A DNA stretch of 64,000 nt, taken from NCBI GenBank assembly GCA_964404895.1, contig CAYOLV010000001.1:620001-684000 (forward strand), in the 5' to 3' direction. This DNA is from JBGSUZ01 sp964404895. GTDB lineage: Bacteria; Bacillota; Clostridia; Peptostreptococcales; Acidaminobacteraceae. How positions within the stretch are numbered: position 1 is the first letter of the stretch; each line of letters begins with the position of its first letter. Below the pieces are notes generated by a model. The model saw only the letters and a list, made by a program, of their open reading frames with translations, had not been told where the DNA came from and did not search any database. Shown in pieces: positions 1-7,884 of the stretch. The translations under genes and the position numbers were made by a program.

Positions 1-899
1 AAATCATCGCTTTAGCTCGTACTAAAAATTTTAAATATGTCATGCTCAATACCAATGGCATACGGTTGGCAGAAGATGAATCTTTTGTGAAGGATCTCTC
101 TCAATTTGTAGGTGGATTCGAAATTTACTTGCAGTTTGACGGCTTCAAGGCATCCACTTATGAGCATTTAAGAGGTGAAAACCTGTTAGAGAAGAAGCAA
201 AAAGCCATTGGGAACTTGACCAAGTACAAGGTGCCGACTACACTGGTTTCTACCATCGCCAAAGGGATTAACGATGATGAACTGGGTCAAATTTTTACTT
301 TCGGCTTAAATCAGCCTTATATTAGAGGGATTAATTTTCAGCCAGTGGCCTTTTTTGGCAGAACTCAGCAGACTGTCATAGAAAATAGAGTGACCTTGTC
401 GGGCATACTGAAAAGATTGGAACAGCAGACCAGCAAGATGCTCCGAATGAATGATTTTATACCTTTGCCCTGCAATGTGGAGCGCATTGCCCTGACTTAT
501 TTGTATAGGACTTCAAAAGGTGCATTTACGCCAATCACTAGAGATGCTCGGATTCAGGAATATTTGCCTCTCATTAACAATACTTTTGCGTTTACGATTG
601 AAGACGCTTTAAAAAATGCAGGAAGCAGTATTAAAGATATTAAGACAACCTGCGACTGTTTCAAGTTTTTAAGCGACTTTAAGCAGATTGTGCCACTGGA
701 CTTCTTTATAAAATCCAAGGAACAAAAAATGGATTATATTGATCAGAATACCTTCCGCATCAGTGTGAGTTCATTTTTAGATGCCTATAATTTTGATATG
801 AAATCCATGCAAAAGGAATGTGTTCATGTCATTACGCCAGATTTAAGGAAAATCCCCTTTTCTGCATACAATATCATCCATAGAGGGCAAGGGTTATGA
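1..899 (+). CDS. Radical SAM protein, Tes/COG1964-like (5' end missing)
   Basis: The reading frame is already open at base 3, so the gene starts upstream of the window; the first ATG at 42 is internal. The visible 299 residues match the middle and C-terminal part of radical SAM enzymes of the COG1964 type, the group that contains archaeal tetraether lipid synthase: a VMLNTNGIR strand, then YLQFDGF, a GINDDELGQI segment, RGINFQPV and a PLPCNVE Cys motif, with a further CDC pair near the C-terminus. The CxxxCxxC cluster motif must lie upstream and cannot be checked. The stop overlaps the next start (ATGA), so it is translationally coupled to a membrane methyltransferase-like gene. A lipid or membrane-anchored substrate is an inference from family and neighbours; the family call is moderately secure. 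Confidence 0.65.
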   Translation, partial: IIALARTKNFKYVMLNTNGIRLAEDESFVKDLSQFVGGFEIYLQFDGFKASTYEHLRGENLLEKKQKAIGNLTKYKVPTTLVSTIAKGINDDELGQIFTFGLNQPYIRGINFQPVAFFGRTQQTVIENRVTLSGILKRLEQQTSKMLRMNDFIPLPCNVERIALTYLYRTSKGAFTPITRDARIQEYLPLINNTFAFTIEDALKNAGSSIKDIKTTCDCFKFLSDFKQIVPLDFFIKSKEQKMDYIDQNTFRISVSSFLDAYNFDMKSMQKECVHVITPDLRKIPFSAYNIIHRGQGL

Positions 900-1525
900 A
901 TACATTTCTCAGTCAGGGGATTTTCATTGTCATGATTCAAAGCCTCATTTGTCTCTGTGTCTTTTCTGTTTTCATTGCTATATTTTTGGACTTTGCCCTG
1001 TATTCCAGAAAGGAACAGGTGCATAAGGAAAAGAAATCCATTGTGGAGACGGGCACCATGACCCTGTTTTTTCTCATCTTTTATGGCATTTTGAGAAGTC
1101 GGGTCGGCATTGTAGTGCTGCCTATTAAATTATTAAACGAGATCTTAATGATCTTAGGAACAGTGATGATTGCGGTAGGTTGCATCATGAATATAATGGG
1201 TAGATTTAACTTAGGTAGAAATTGGGCCAATCAAATTAAAATTTACGAAGAACATACATTGGTACAGACAGGCATGTATAAAATCGTGCGCCACCCTTTG
1301 TATGCTTCCATTATTTTTATGTTTTATGGCGCTTGTTTGGTGTATAAGAATCTTTTGTGTTTTACAGCGGTGACACTTGTATTTATTCCCTTTATGTATT
1401 ACCGGGCAAAGCAAGAAGAAACTCTATTGACCAGCTGGTTTCCAGAGTATACTGTATACAGACAAAAAACTGGAATGTTCTTCCCTAAATTGTTCAGAGG
1501 TAGCAAAGGGACTAAAAAGAGGTAG
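896..1525 (+). CDS. Isoprenylcysteine carboxyl methyltransferase-like membrane protein
   Basis: A 209-residue integral membrane protein with about five hydrophobic segments and the ICMT/PEMT-type SAM-binding signature in its C-terminal half: NLGRNWANQIKI, then VRHPLYAS, then an EE pair and a Y-x-x-Y before the final FFP. Members of this fold methylate lipidic or prenylated substrates at the membrane, and many bacterial members have no assigned substrate. It overlaps the radical SAM gene by 4 bp and is followed 15 bp later by a DUF4395 gene, so it belongs to a five-gene operon. The substrate is unknown; a lipid or lipid-linked acceptor is an inference from the radical SAM and Lgt-like neighbours. 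Confidence 0.75.
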   Translation: MNTFLSQGIFIVMIQSLICLCVFSVFIAIFLDFALYSRKEQVHKEKKSIVETGTMTLFFLIFYGILRSRVGIVVLPIKLLNEILMILGTVMIAVGCIMNIMGRFNLGRNWANQIKIYEEHTLVQTGMYKIVRHPLYASIIFMFYGACLVYKNLLCFTAVTLVFIPFMYYRAKQEETLLTSWFPEYTVYRQKTGMFFPKLFRGSKGTKKR

Positions 1526-1540
1526 AGAAAGGACTAAACT

Positions 1541-2008
1541 ATGAAGCCATGTAAACCTGTTGAAATAACCAATGGGGCATTTAATTTTTGCAAATACACC
1601 ATTGCAACCCTTTTGTGGGGTGCACTCATTTTACAGAGCAAAGTCCTAGTTTTAGTGTGCTTTGCGATATTAGTACTCTCGGCATTCTTAAAAGTTAAAA
1701 GGGCACCACTAGTATTTATTTATACTCAAACCCTTGAAAAGGTTTTCAAATCCAAACCCATTATTTTAGATGAAAATTCCGTTTGGTTCGCCCATACCGT
1801 AGGTGCCGTATTTTCAGGTGTGGCGCTAGTGTTATTGTATTTTATAAATCCCTTTGCAGGATGGGTGACCACGGGCGTATTAGCAGTACTGAAAACCTCT
1901 GGAGCTTTTGGCTTTTGCGGTGCCATGAAACTATACGGCTGTATGAACAATCCCAATGGCAACTGCTGCCGAGTTGGCAAAAAAATTAAAAAACATCAGT
2001 GTGAATAG
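1541..2008 (+). CDS. DUF4395 family membrane protein
   Basis: A 155-residue protein with about four hydrophobic segments. It resembles DUF4395 proteins: an N-terminal NGAFNFCKY segment, paired helices near residues 20-50 and 85-120, and a C-terminal Cys-rich GFCGAMKLYGC stretch followed by two more cysteines (NCC). The clustered cysteines near the membrane exit could bind metal or be redox active, but that is only suggested by spacing. It lies between the methyltransferase-like and Lgt-like genes with short gaps and is evidently co-transcribed. No biochemical role is known to me. Confidence 0.65.
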   Translation: MKPCKPVEITNGAFNFCKYTIATLLWGALILQSKVLVLVCFAILVLSAFLKVKRAPLVFIYTQTLEKVFKSKPIILDENSVWFAHTVGAVFSGVALVLLYFINPFAGWVTTGVLAVLKTSGAFGFCGAMKLYGCMNNPNGNCCRVGKKIKKHQCE

Positions 2009-2028
2009 GCATTGGAAAGGGAAACAAC

Positions 2029-2790
2029 ATGACAAACGAGAATTGGGGACTCAAACCCGTCCTATTTTATATTGGAGAATTTCCCGTTGAAGCCTATCCA
2101 GTCTTTATGTTTTTGGCTTTAATGACAGGGTTAATAGCTTATATGATTCAACTTCGATTGGACCATATTGAAAAATCAAATGCCTTGTATATTGGAATTT
2201 TTGCAATCTTTGGAGGGTTTGTGGGTTCAAAATTGCCCATCATTTTTATATACTGGGATCAGATCAATTCAAACCCTGAATCTATGAGTATTTTATTGTC
2301 AGGGAGAACCATTGTTGGCGGACTTATTGGTGGCTTTTTGGGTACTTTTTTAGCTAAGAAATTATTCAAAATCAAGGTGCGTTTAGGCAATCAAATTGCT
2401 ATTCCTGTGGCGCTAGGTATGGCAGTAGGGCGTATTGGCTGTCTCTTACAGGGCTGTTGCTACGGTCAGCCGACTAACTTGCCTTGGGGGATAGACCTTG
2501 GAGATCACATTTTTAGACACCCCACTCAGGTGTATGAAATAGTTTTCGATGTCTTTCTGGTCTTTTTCTTGATCTGGCGGAAAAAAGCTGGAGTCGAGCC
2601 TGGAGAACTCTTTAAATGGTTTATGAATGCTTATTTAGGTTTCCGTTTCTTATTAGAGTTTATTCGGGTAGAAAATGTGGGTCTGCTGGGTTTCACAGAT
2701 TTCCAGTGGTTGTGTATGGTAAGCTTAGTTTATATTAATAGGCATTACATACTGAATTTATTTAAAAGAGAGGGTGTGCATGATCTATGA
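2029..2790 (+). CDS. Divergent prolipoprotein diacylglyceryl transferase (Lgt)-family protein
   Basis: A 253-residue, seven-helix-type membrane protein clearly related to Lgt, the enzyme that moves diacylglycerol from phosphatidylglycerol to lipoprotein cysteines. It keeps the FPVEAYPVF start, the GGLIGG segment and the arginine of the GR-G signature, but the usual G-N-F-I-N positions read GRIGCLLQGCCYG, and the residue before GGLIGG is Val where canonical Lgt has the essential His. The spacing matches Lgt paralogues rather than the housekeeping enzyme. It sits in the radical SAM operon and overlaps the next gene by 4 bp. I infer a specialised lipid transferase or lipid-binding role; ordinary Lgt activity is doubtful. 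Confidence 0.75.
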   Translation: MTNENWGLKPVLFYIGEFPVEAYPVFMFLALMTGLIAYMIQLRLDHIEKSNALYIGIFAIFGGFVGSKLPIIFIYWDQINSNPESMSILLSGRTIVGGLIGGFLGTFLAKKLFKIKVRLGNQIAIPVALGMAVGRIGCLLQGCCYGQPTNLPWGIDLGDHIFRHPTQVYEIVFDVFLVFFLIWRKKAGVEPGELFKWFMNAYLGFRFLLEFIRVENVGLLGFTDFQWLCMVSLVYINRHYILNLFKREGVHDL

Positions 2791-3068
2791 ATTATTTTAA
2801 GAAAGAACCTAACCCAACACAAGATTTGTTAGTAGGGCTCGCCATTGCGGCCGTAACTTACGGCATCATTTGGCTCCTTTTATTTCTAAATATACAACTC
2901 ACAGTAAAGGCGCTGCTCAGTGCGGTTGTCTTTGTGGTTTACGGCATTGCGGTTGTTAAATTCTTTAGAGCGAGGCGCACCAATGCAGCCATCCTCATGT
3001 TAGTGTTAATTACGCCTGCCGCATTCCTGCTCATGCTACTGGGTTCTTGTTCTTTAATGATGATATAA
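2787..3068 (+). CDS. Small integral membrane protein, last gene of the operon
   Basis: A 93-residue protein that is almost entirely hydrophobic, with three predicted membrane helices (about residues 14-33, 37-56 and 68-92), a short charged RARRTN loop and a Cys near the C-terminus. It begins in a 4-bp overlap with the Lgt-like gene, so it is translationally coupled, and a strong terminator follows about 55 bp later. I recognise no family. It may be an accessory subunit of the membrane enzymes upstream. Confidence 0.6.
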   Translation: MNYFKKEPNPTQDLLVGLAIAAVTYGIIWLLLFLNIQLTVKALLSAVVFVVYGIAVVKFFRARRTNAAILMLVLITPAAFLLMLLGSCSLMMI

Positions 3069-3123
3069 AGCTTATTCGATATGTGCCTGAATGGGTATAA
3101 GTCATTTTAAGTCGTGATTTGAT

Positions 3124-3170
3124 AATGCAGAAGCTTAATCCTTTTTTAAGCCTTCTGCATTTGTTTTTTA
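3124..3170 (+). terminator. Rho-independent terminator of the radical SAM/Lgt-like operon
   Basis: Stem arms AATGCAGAAG-CTTAA and TTAAG-C-CTTCTGCATT with one bulged base, a 7-base loop, then a run of Ts interrupted once. It cleanly separates the first operon from the MarR operon. Confidence 0.85.
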
Positions 3171-3226
3171 ATAATTTAGGTAATATACTACTTACATAGA
3201 GCAAAACTCATTTGAGAGGTGATGAA

Positions 3227-3679
3227 ATGTACGACATTGAACAAATGGATCCTAGGTATGTGATATTCGCAACGACTTTTTTAATGGCGAATCGACTTCA
3301 AATGGTGATGGATCAGCAGATTGAAGACATTACCTGCAAGCAGTGGTTTGTTTTAACTTTACTAGGAACCTTTGAAGACGCGCCAACCCTTAAGGCTTTG
3401 TCAAAAGCGTGTGATTCTTCCCACCAAAACACAAAGCAAATTGTATTGAAGCTTGAAGAGAAAGGTTATGTGACCATTCACAAAGATGCTGAAGATGGCA
3501 GAGCCCTTCGCATAGCCAAGACAGAGAAATGTGATCAATGGAATGTGGAAAACGAAGGCAAGGCTACAGCATTTATTGATCAAATGTTTTCAAAATTGTC
3601 CAAAGAAGAAATTCATGTCATGCGCAAGGCGCAACAAACCCTGTATGAAACATTAGGAGAAATGGAGGCAGTCAAATGA
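3227..3679 (+). CDS. MarR-family transcriptional regulator
   Basis: A 150-residue winged-helix regulator. I choose the ATG at 3227 because GAGAGG lies 6-7 bases upstream; a TTG 15 bases earlier lacks its own site. Visible are the dimerisation helix (FLMANRLQMVMDQQ), the recognition helix region around SSHQNTKQIVLKLEEKGYV and the wing with DAEDGRALRI, corresponding to the D-x-R wing motif of MarR proteins. It overlaps the flavodoxin gene by 4 bp, so it probably autoregulates this three-gene operon and senses a redox-active or phenolic compound. A paralogue with the same NRLQ and QNVKQI segments lies at 40657. Confidence 0.88.
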   Translation: MYDIEQMDPRYVIFATTFLMANRLQMVMDQQIEDITCKQWFVLTLLGTFEDAPTLKALSKACDSSHQNTKQIVLKLEEKGYVTIHKDAEDGRALRIAKTEKCDQWNVENEGKATAFIDQMFSKLSKEEIHVMRKAQQTLYETLGEMEAVK

Positions 3680-4089
3680 AAAATGGTATTTTGTATGCAT
3701 CAATGACGGGTCACAGCAAGAAAATTGCGGAAGCAGTTGGAACTGCCCATGGGATCGAGGTTTTTAATCTTAAAGACAATCCTAAATTGGAAGGCTACGA
3801 CCAAATCTTTGTGGTCAGCGGTATCTATGGTGGCAAAGGCAAGCCAGAGTTATTAGATTATCTTAAAAACTGGACTACGGCGAACACTGGGAAAGTGGTC
3901 TTAATGACTTCTTCTATGACGAATCTTCCACAAACGGAACTTCGTGAAGCCTTTGAATCATCAGGGATTGGTGTACACGATAAAGAGTTTTTATGTAAGG
4001 GGAGCTTCTTAGTGATGGGGCTTACCCACCCCAATAAAACAGATTTGCAAGAAGCGGTGTCGTTTGTTGAGCAAGTGTTGAAAGGATAA
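3676..4089 (+). CDS. Flavodoxin-domain protein
   Basis: A 137-residue single-domain flavodoxin-like protein. The N-terminus has the beta strand and FMN phosphate loop (YASMTGHSKKIAEAVG, residues 7-22), followed by the second FMN loop VVSGIYGGKGKP near residue 47 and a third around MTSSMTN near 78. It is slightly short for a flavodoxin, and the phosphate loop is a variant of the classic S/T-x-T-G-N-T form. It lies between a MarR regulator (4-bp overlap) and an FMN-binding exported protein, suggesting a small redox module that passes electrons to the cell surface. The partner is unknown. Confidence 0.8.
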   Translation: MKNGILYASMTGHSKKIAEAVGTAHGIEVFNLKDNPKLEGYDQIFVVSGIYGGKGKPELLDYLKNWTTANTGKVVLMTSSMTNLPQTELREAFESSGIGVHDKEFLCKGSFLVMGLTHPNKTDLQEAVSFVEQVLKG

Positions 4090-4097
4090 GGTGTAAA

Positions 4098-4502
4098 ATG
4101 AAAACTTGGAAAAAGGTAGCTTTGGGTATTGTAGCCGTTATTGTAATCATCATTGGGGTTGGCGCTTTTCAATTTAACGCACTCATTAAAAAGACGGATG
4201 CGAATATCAAAGCCATTGTGATAGAGTCGGTAGACCTAAGTAAAGTGGCAGATGGAACGTTTGAAGGGGATTATGACGCAGGGGCAATCTACGCGAAGGT
4301 AAAGGTCCAGGTCAAATCAGGCAAGATTACGCGCATTGATATTGTTGAACATAAAAACGGTAAAGGTGCACCTGCAGAAGTCCTTGCGGATCAGATCGTG
4401 AACCAGCAGTCCATGGAAGTAGACGATGTAAGCGGCGCTACTGGTTCAAGTCGTGTCATTAAAAAGGCCGTCGAAACAGCACTTAAAAAAGGGATCCAAT
4501 AA
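4098..4502 (+). CDS. Membrane-anchored FMN-binding domain protein, probably flavinylated
   Basis: A 134-residue protein with an N-terminal signal anchor (residues 5-28) and an extracytoplasmic FMN_bind domain. Near the C-terminus is DDVSGATGSS, matching the D-x-x-S/T-G-A-T-x-x-S/T pattern at which ApbE-type transferases attach FMN covalently to Thr. This is the RnfG/NqrC-like domain in single-copy form, as used in extracellular electron-transfer proteins. It lies 8 bp after the flavodoxin gene. No apbE is visible in the window, so the flavin transferase would be elsewhere. Covalent flavinylation is inferred from the motif. Confidence 0.85.
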   Translation: MKTWKKVALGIVAVIVIIIGVGAFQFNALIKKTDANIKAIVIESVDLSKVADGTFEGDYDAGAIYAKVKVQVKSGKITRIDIVEHKNGKGAPAEVLADQIVNQQSMEVDDVSGATGSSRVIKKAVETALKKGIQ

Positions 4503-4510
4503 GGTATCGT

Positions 4511-5101
4511 TTATAAGAAGACGCTGTATTTTTTCAACAGACCTTCAATGTGAAATTGCTTGGCATAGTATTCCAGCAGTTCCAAGTCTTTGTCCTCACG
4601 GGCAGCATATCTGGTGAGGGCTTCTTCAAGAGTAGCGGCGGAAAGCTTATTATTGCTTCGAAGGATATCGCATAGGGTTCTTTCCATATCATAGGTATAT
4701 ATCTTTCTGCCATAATTGGATTTGGCTTCAATCATGCCCAGTTTATAAAGATCCTTCTTCATAAAGTGAACTTCAACGTCCATGGCTCTGAGGTGAATAC
4801 CACTATAGCCAGAAGGCGCAGTAATAACCCATTTTGAGCTGTTGCTGTCTGTGAGTCGGTGAAGGTAAAGGGCTGTTTCATGAGAAAAAACAGCGTCGTT
4901 GCTGAATTTGCGAATGAAGAACATTTCGTCTTTAGCAGCTTCTGGGGTGAGGTAAAAACCCGGTGTCAGTTTACTCAGGTTAAAGCTAGTGACAGCTTCA
5001 TCCACTGTAGGTTTTGAAAAGCCTAGGCGAAGGGCATCCTTTACATTGAGAAAGCCTTCATTTTCAGAGATCATTGCGGTTAAATCGGTTAAATTATCCA
5101 T
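4511..5101 (-). CDS. AbiEi-like antitoxin-domain protein without a toxin partner
   Basis: A 196-residue protein with the architecture of type IV antitoxins (AbiEi family): an N-terminal winged helix (NEGFLNVKDALRLGFSKPTVDEAV), the loop LTPGFYLTPEA, the segment FSHETALYLHRL, and the C-terminal antitoxin domain with an RTLCDILR helix. In AbiE systems this represses its operon and counters the AbiEii nucleotidyltransferase toxin. No nucleotidyltransferase gene flanks it: downstream is the converging FMN protein, upstream a CGNR protein. It may be a solitary regulator or a remnant. Its 3' end lies 9 bp from the convergent flavoprotein stop. Confidence 0.8.
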   Translation of the reverse strand: MDNLTDLTAMISENEGFLNVKDALRLGFSKPTVDEAVTSFNLSKLTPGFYLTPEAAKDEMFFIRKFSNDAVFSHETALYLHRLTDSNSSKWVITAPSGYSGIHLRAMDVEVHFMKKDLYKLGMIEAKSNYGRKIYTYDMERTLCDILRSNNKLSAATLEEALTRYAAREDKDLELLEYYAKQFHIEGLLKKYSVFL

Positions 5102-5174
5102 ATATTCTTCCTTTGCATTAAATGGGTAGCATTTCTATTGTTTGCCAGTGAAGGGGTCACAACGTCTGATTATA

Positions 5175-5750
5175 TCATAAATTTTTCTTTTCTCTATGTC
5201 TGCGTACTTTCATTAAATTACTGCAGTTAGGTGCACAGTGACGCTTGGTTTTGTTTTTGCTGATGTCATAAAAATAGCAGATACAGTCAGGGTTCTCACA
5301 AATTTTGATTCTAGTCCGATCCATTTCAAAGAATAATTCAAAGAAATCAGAGGCCAATTGAGCAATCAAAAAGTTTTTGTCAGCATGATTGGGTTTAAAT
5401 CCCAGAGCAGGTGCTTCCGCCCCCCTTGTGACAATAGTCCGATGACCTTCGGACTGACTGAGATAACCATTGAGCAGAGCAATAGCCTCTGTTTCGTCAA
5501 AGTTATCCGCTTCAATTTTGGCAATTAAAGCCATCATTTCACTGCGAAAAGCGATGAGTTCATCACTAAATGGCAACAGGTTATTACCATGAGTAGGCAG
5601 TTCATCCGGAGGAATGGCTTCAAAAACTTCGGTGCCAACCATTCTTTTCATAAACCAATGTATGACATCAGGATCCTTTAAGGGGTCCTTTTTTTCTTTA
5701 TGGGTTAAAAACCAGAAAGTATTTAAAAATGAGATAACGAGATATTCCAA
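5175..5750 (-). CDS. CGNR zinc-finger (ABATE-type) regulator
   Basis: A 191-residue protein whose last 45 residues form a CGNR zinc finger: CENPDC, then YFYDISKNKTKRHC and CSNLMKVRRHREKK. Three to four cysteines are in place and the basic tail is typical, although the name-giving CGNR block reads CSNL. The N-terminal ABATE-like region is all-helical. Proteins of this family are thought to be stress-induced transcriptional regulators. Its start has an AGGAGG-type site, and it is divergent from the beta-propeller gene at 5864 with about 110 bp between them, which it might control. The family call is firm; the target is inferred. Confidence 0.82.
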   Translation of the reverse strand: MEYLVISFLNTFWFLTHKEKKDPLKDPDVIHWFMKRMVGTEVFEAIPPDELPTHGNNLLPFSDELIAFRSEMMALIAKIEADNFDETEAIALLNGYLSQSEGHRTIVTRGAEAPALGFKPNHADKNFLIAQLASDFFELFFEMDRTRIKICENPDCICYFYDISKNKTKRHCAPNCSNLMKVRRHREKKNL

Positions 5751-5863
5751 AATAGTAACCTCCTAAAAACATATTGACCGTTACACAATCTGCTGGTATA
5801 GTTCAATTATATTAGTGATACTGTTAAAAGTCAATTTGATGGTTACAAGGAGGAATGAGGTCT

Positions 5864-7207
5864 ATGAACAAAAAAATCAATTTGTTAGTGGGTGGGATTG
5901 CGGTTGTATGCCTTTCAGCGGCAATGCTAATCGGAGTCAAAGGGCTGGATAAACCTGAGAAAAACAAAGTTTCTGTACCAACGGAGAGCAGTCAAAGTAC
6001 AAGTCAAACTGCCAAAGTGGAAACGCCTGTTAGCAGCCAGAAAGACATTGTATGGGGTCAGCAACTGGGAACCAGTGCAGAAGATTTAACGGTGGCAATT
6101 GCAGTAGACGGATTGGGTAACAATTGTACTGTCGGTTACACTTTAGGAGATGTGGTTGGTAAAAACAAAGGGAATAAAGACCTTTTAATCCTCAATCAAG
6201 ATTCTGAGGGTAAAAAATTATGGGTACTTCAAACGGGAACAGATGCCAGCGATGTCGCCAATGGTGTCGTATATGATGCCCAAGGTGATATTTACATAAC
6301 TGGGAATACCCTTGGAAACTTTGGAAATACATCAGAAATAGGCAGGGTGTTTATTCAAAAGATCAGCAAAGAGGGAAAAGTCTTGTGGACAAAACAGTAC
6401 GGTCCAGACAAAAGAGCAACCAGCAATGCCATCAAAATAGATAAAGAAGGCAATCTCTTTATTTCGGGTTCCACAGAAGGTCAAATGGGTGAAGCGGTCT
6501 TCGGTGTATCTGACGCATTTCTTATGAAGCTAGACAAAGAGGGTGAAATCCTTTGGACTTGCCAATGGGGAACAGAGTCAACCGATGAAGTGAAAGGGAT
6601 AGATCTTGATAAGGCGGGAAATATATACGCCATGGGCAATACATATGGCACTATGGGCGAGGCAAATTTTGGACAGATGGATATTTTCCTCAGTCAAATT
6701 AGCCCAGAAGGCAAATTGAATTTCAGTAAACAATACGGGTCTCCATCCAACGAGACAGGCACTAAAGTGTTGGTAGACGCAGACAACAACTGCTATCTCA
6801 CAGGTTGGACAGATGGGGACTTTGCAGATAAACAACTGGGAGCTGGAGATGCAATGCTGTTAAAAGTTTCAGCAACTGGTGATGTGTTATGGAAGAAACA
6901 GTTTGGGACAGATTTATGGGACGGCATTCATTCAATTGTCCAGTCGAAAAGCAATCCAAAGGACATCATTGTTGGAGGCTGCCAAAATTACAGCAATTGT
7001 CAGGCCTTCCTTCGAAAATTTGACGCCGATGGCAATGAAATTTGGAAAAAAGAGCTTATTCCAGCATTCAGTACTTGCGGTAGGGAGATTGGCATAGACG
7101 ACCAAGGCTTCATTTACCAGACGGGAGGTACTCATGGTCAGCTCTTTGGTACAGATGCCTTTGCTGGGGCTGAATCTGACGTGTTTGTCTATAAAATTTC
7201 TGAATAG
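5864..7207 (+). CDS. Exported SBBP-type beta-propeller protein
   Basis: A 447-residue protein. The ATG at 5864 is preferred over the one at 5855, which lies only one base after the AAGGAGG site. Residues 4-26 form a signal anchor, followed by a Ser/Thr/Gln-rich linker. The rest consists of repeated blades of about 50 residues with D-x-x-G-N-I-Y-x-T-G-x-T, then FLMKLDKEGEILW-like strands, as in SBBP/beta-propeller repeat proteins. It should sit outside the membrane and bind a ligand or partner protein; no catalytic motif is visible. Its last 19 bp overlap the end of modC on the other strand. Confidence 0.8.
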   Translation: MNKKINLLVGGIAVVCLSAAMLIGVKGLDKPEKNKVSVPTESSQSTSQTAKVETPVSSQKDIVWGQQLGTSAEDLTVAIAVDGLGNNCTVGYTLGDVVGKNKGNKDLLILNQDSEGKKLWVLQTGTDASDVANGVVYDAQGDIYITGNTLGNFGNTSEIGRVFIQKISKEGKVLWTKQYGPDKRATSNAIKIDKEGNLFISGSTEGQMGEAVFGVSDAFLMKLDKEGEILWTCQWGTESTDEVKGIDLDKAGNIYAMGNTYGTMGEANFGQMDIFLSQISPEGKLNFSKQYGSPSNETGTKVLVDADNNCYLTGWTDGDFADKQLGAGDAMLLKVSATGDVLWKKQFGTDLWDGIHSIVQSKSNPKDIIVGGCQNYSNCQAFLRKFDADGNEIWKKELIPAFSTCGREIGIDDQGFIYQTGGTHGQLFGTDAFAGAESDVFVYKISE

Positions 7208-7884
7208 ATTTTAGACTGATTTAGTGAACCCTCACTCATGGTGGCAACCTGATCCGAAAACATTTGACTTTCCAATTTGTTATGGGTAATTAAAAGAGTC
7301 GGAATTTTAAAAGTTTCTTTATAGGTTGCAAACTCTTTATAGACAATTTCCTTTGTGTCATCGTCAAGGGCAGAAAAGGGTTCGTCTAACAGCAACAACT
7401 TGGGCTTTCTAACAATGGCTCTCGCCAGAGCCACACGCTGCTTTTCTCCGCCAGATACGTTTTTAGGATACTTGTGTTTCAAATGTTGAATTTGAAAAGT
7501 GTCCATTATGTATTCGGCGTAGTCTAGCAGCTCTTTTCTTTTTTTGTGGTCTTCATAATCGCTTAAATTTTTAATGCCATAAATCAGATTTTCGTAGACA
7601 GACATATTGGGAAAGAGGGCATAGTGCTGAAAAACATAGCCAATATTTCTAGACTTGGCAGGCAGGTCAATCTTGTCATGGCTGTCGTAGATCACTTGAT
7701 CATGAATAACCAGACGACCTTCATCGGGAGAGGTTAGCCCTGCAATGCAGTTTAACAGCGTGGTTTTCCCACTGCCGGAATTCCCGTGAACGGCGAGAAC
7801 CCCTTTTTCAAATGCACATTCAACGTCTAGAGGAAAATGATCCAAATTTTTCTTGAATTTAAAGTAGATGGTCAATGGGCTCAC
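7189..7884 (-). CDS. modC: Molybdate ABC transporter ATP-binding protein
   Basis: A 231-residue ABC ATPase with Walker A GNSGSGKTT near residue 35, signature VSGGEKQRVALARA near 145, Walker B LLLLDEP near 165 and the switch His in LLITHNK near 200. It lacks the C-terminal TOBE (Mop) domain found in full-length ModC, so it is a short version. It is encoded downstream of modB with an ATGA overlap and is third in modABC order. It energises import of molybdate, or possibly tungstate, for pterin-cofactor enzymes. Its 3' end overlaps the convergent propeller gene. Confidence 0.9.
   Translation of the reverse strand: MSPLTIYFKFKKNLDHFPLDVECAFEKGVLAVHGNSGSGKTTLLNCIAGLTSPDEGRLVIHDQVIYDSHDKIDLPAKSRNIGYVFQHYALFPNMSVYENLIYGIKNLSDYEDHKKRKELLDYAEYIMDTFQIQHLKHKYPKNVSGGEKQRVALARAIVRKPKLLLLDEPFSALDDDTKEIVYKEFATYKETFKIPTLLITHNKLESQMFSDQVATMSEGSLNQSKIYSEIL

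Noticed and set aside
2029..2790. Housekeeping lgt
   Set aside because: Key catalytic positions differ from canonical Lgt, so the symbol was not used.
4511..5750. A complete AbiE-type toxin-antitoxin pair
   Set aside because: The second gene is a CGNR zinc-finger protein, not a nucleotidyltransferase toxin.
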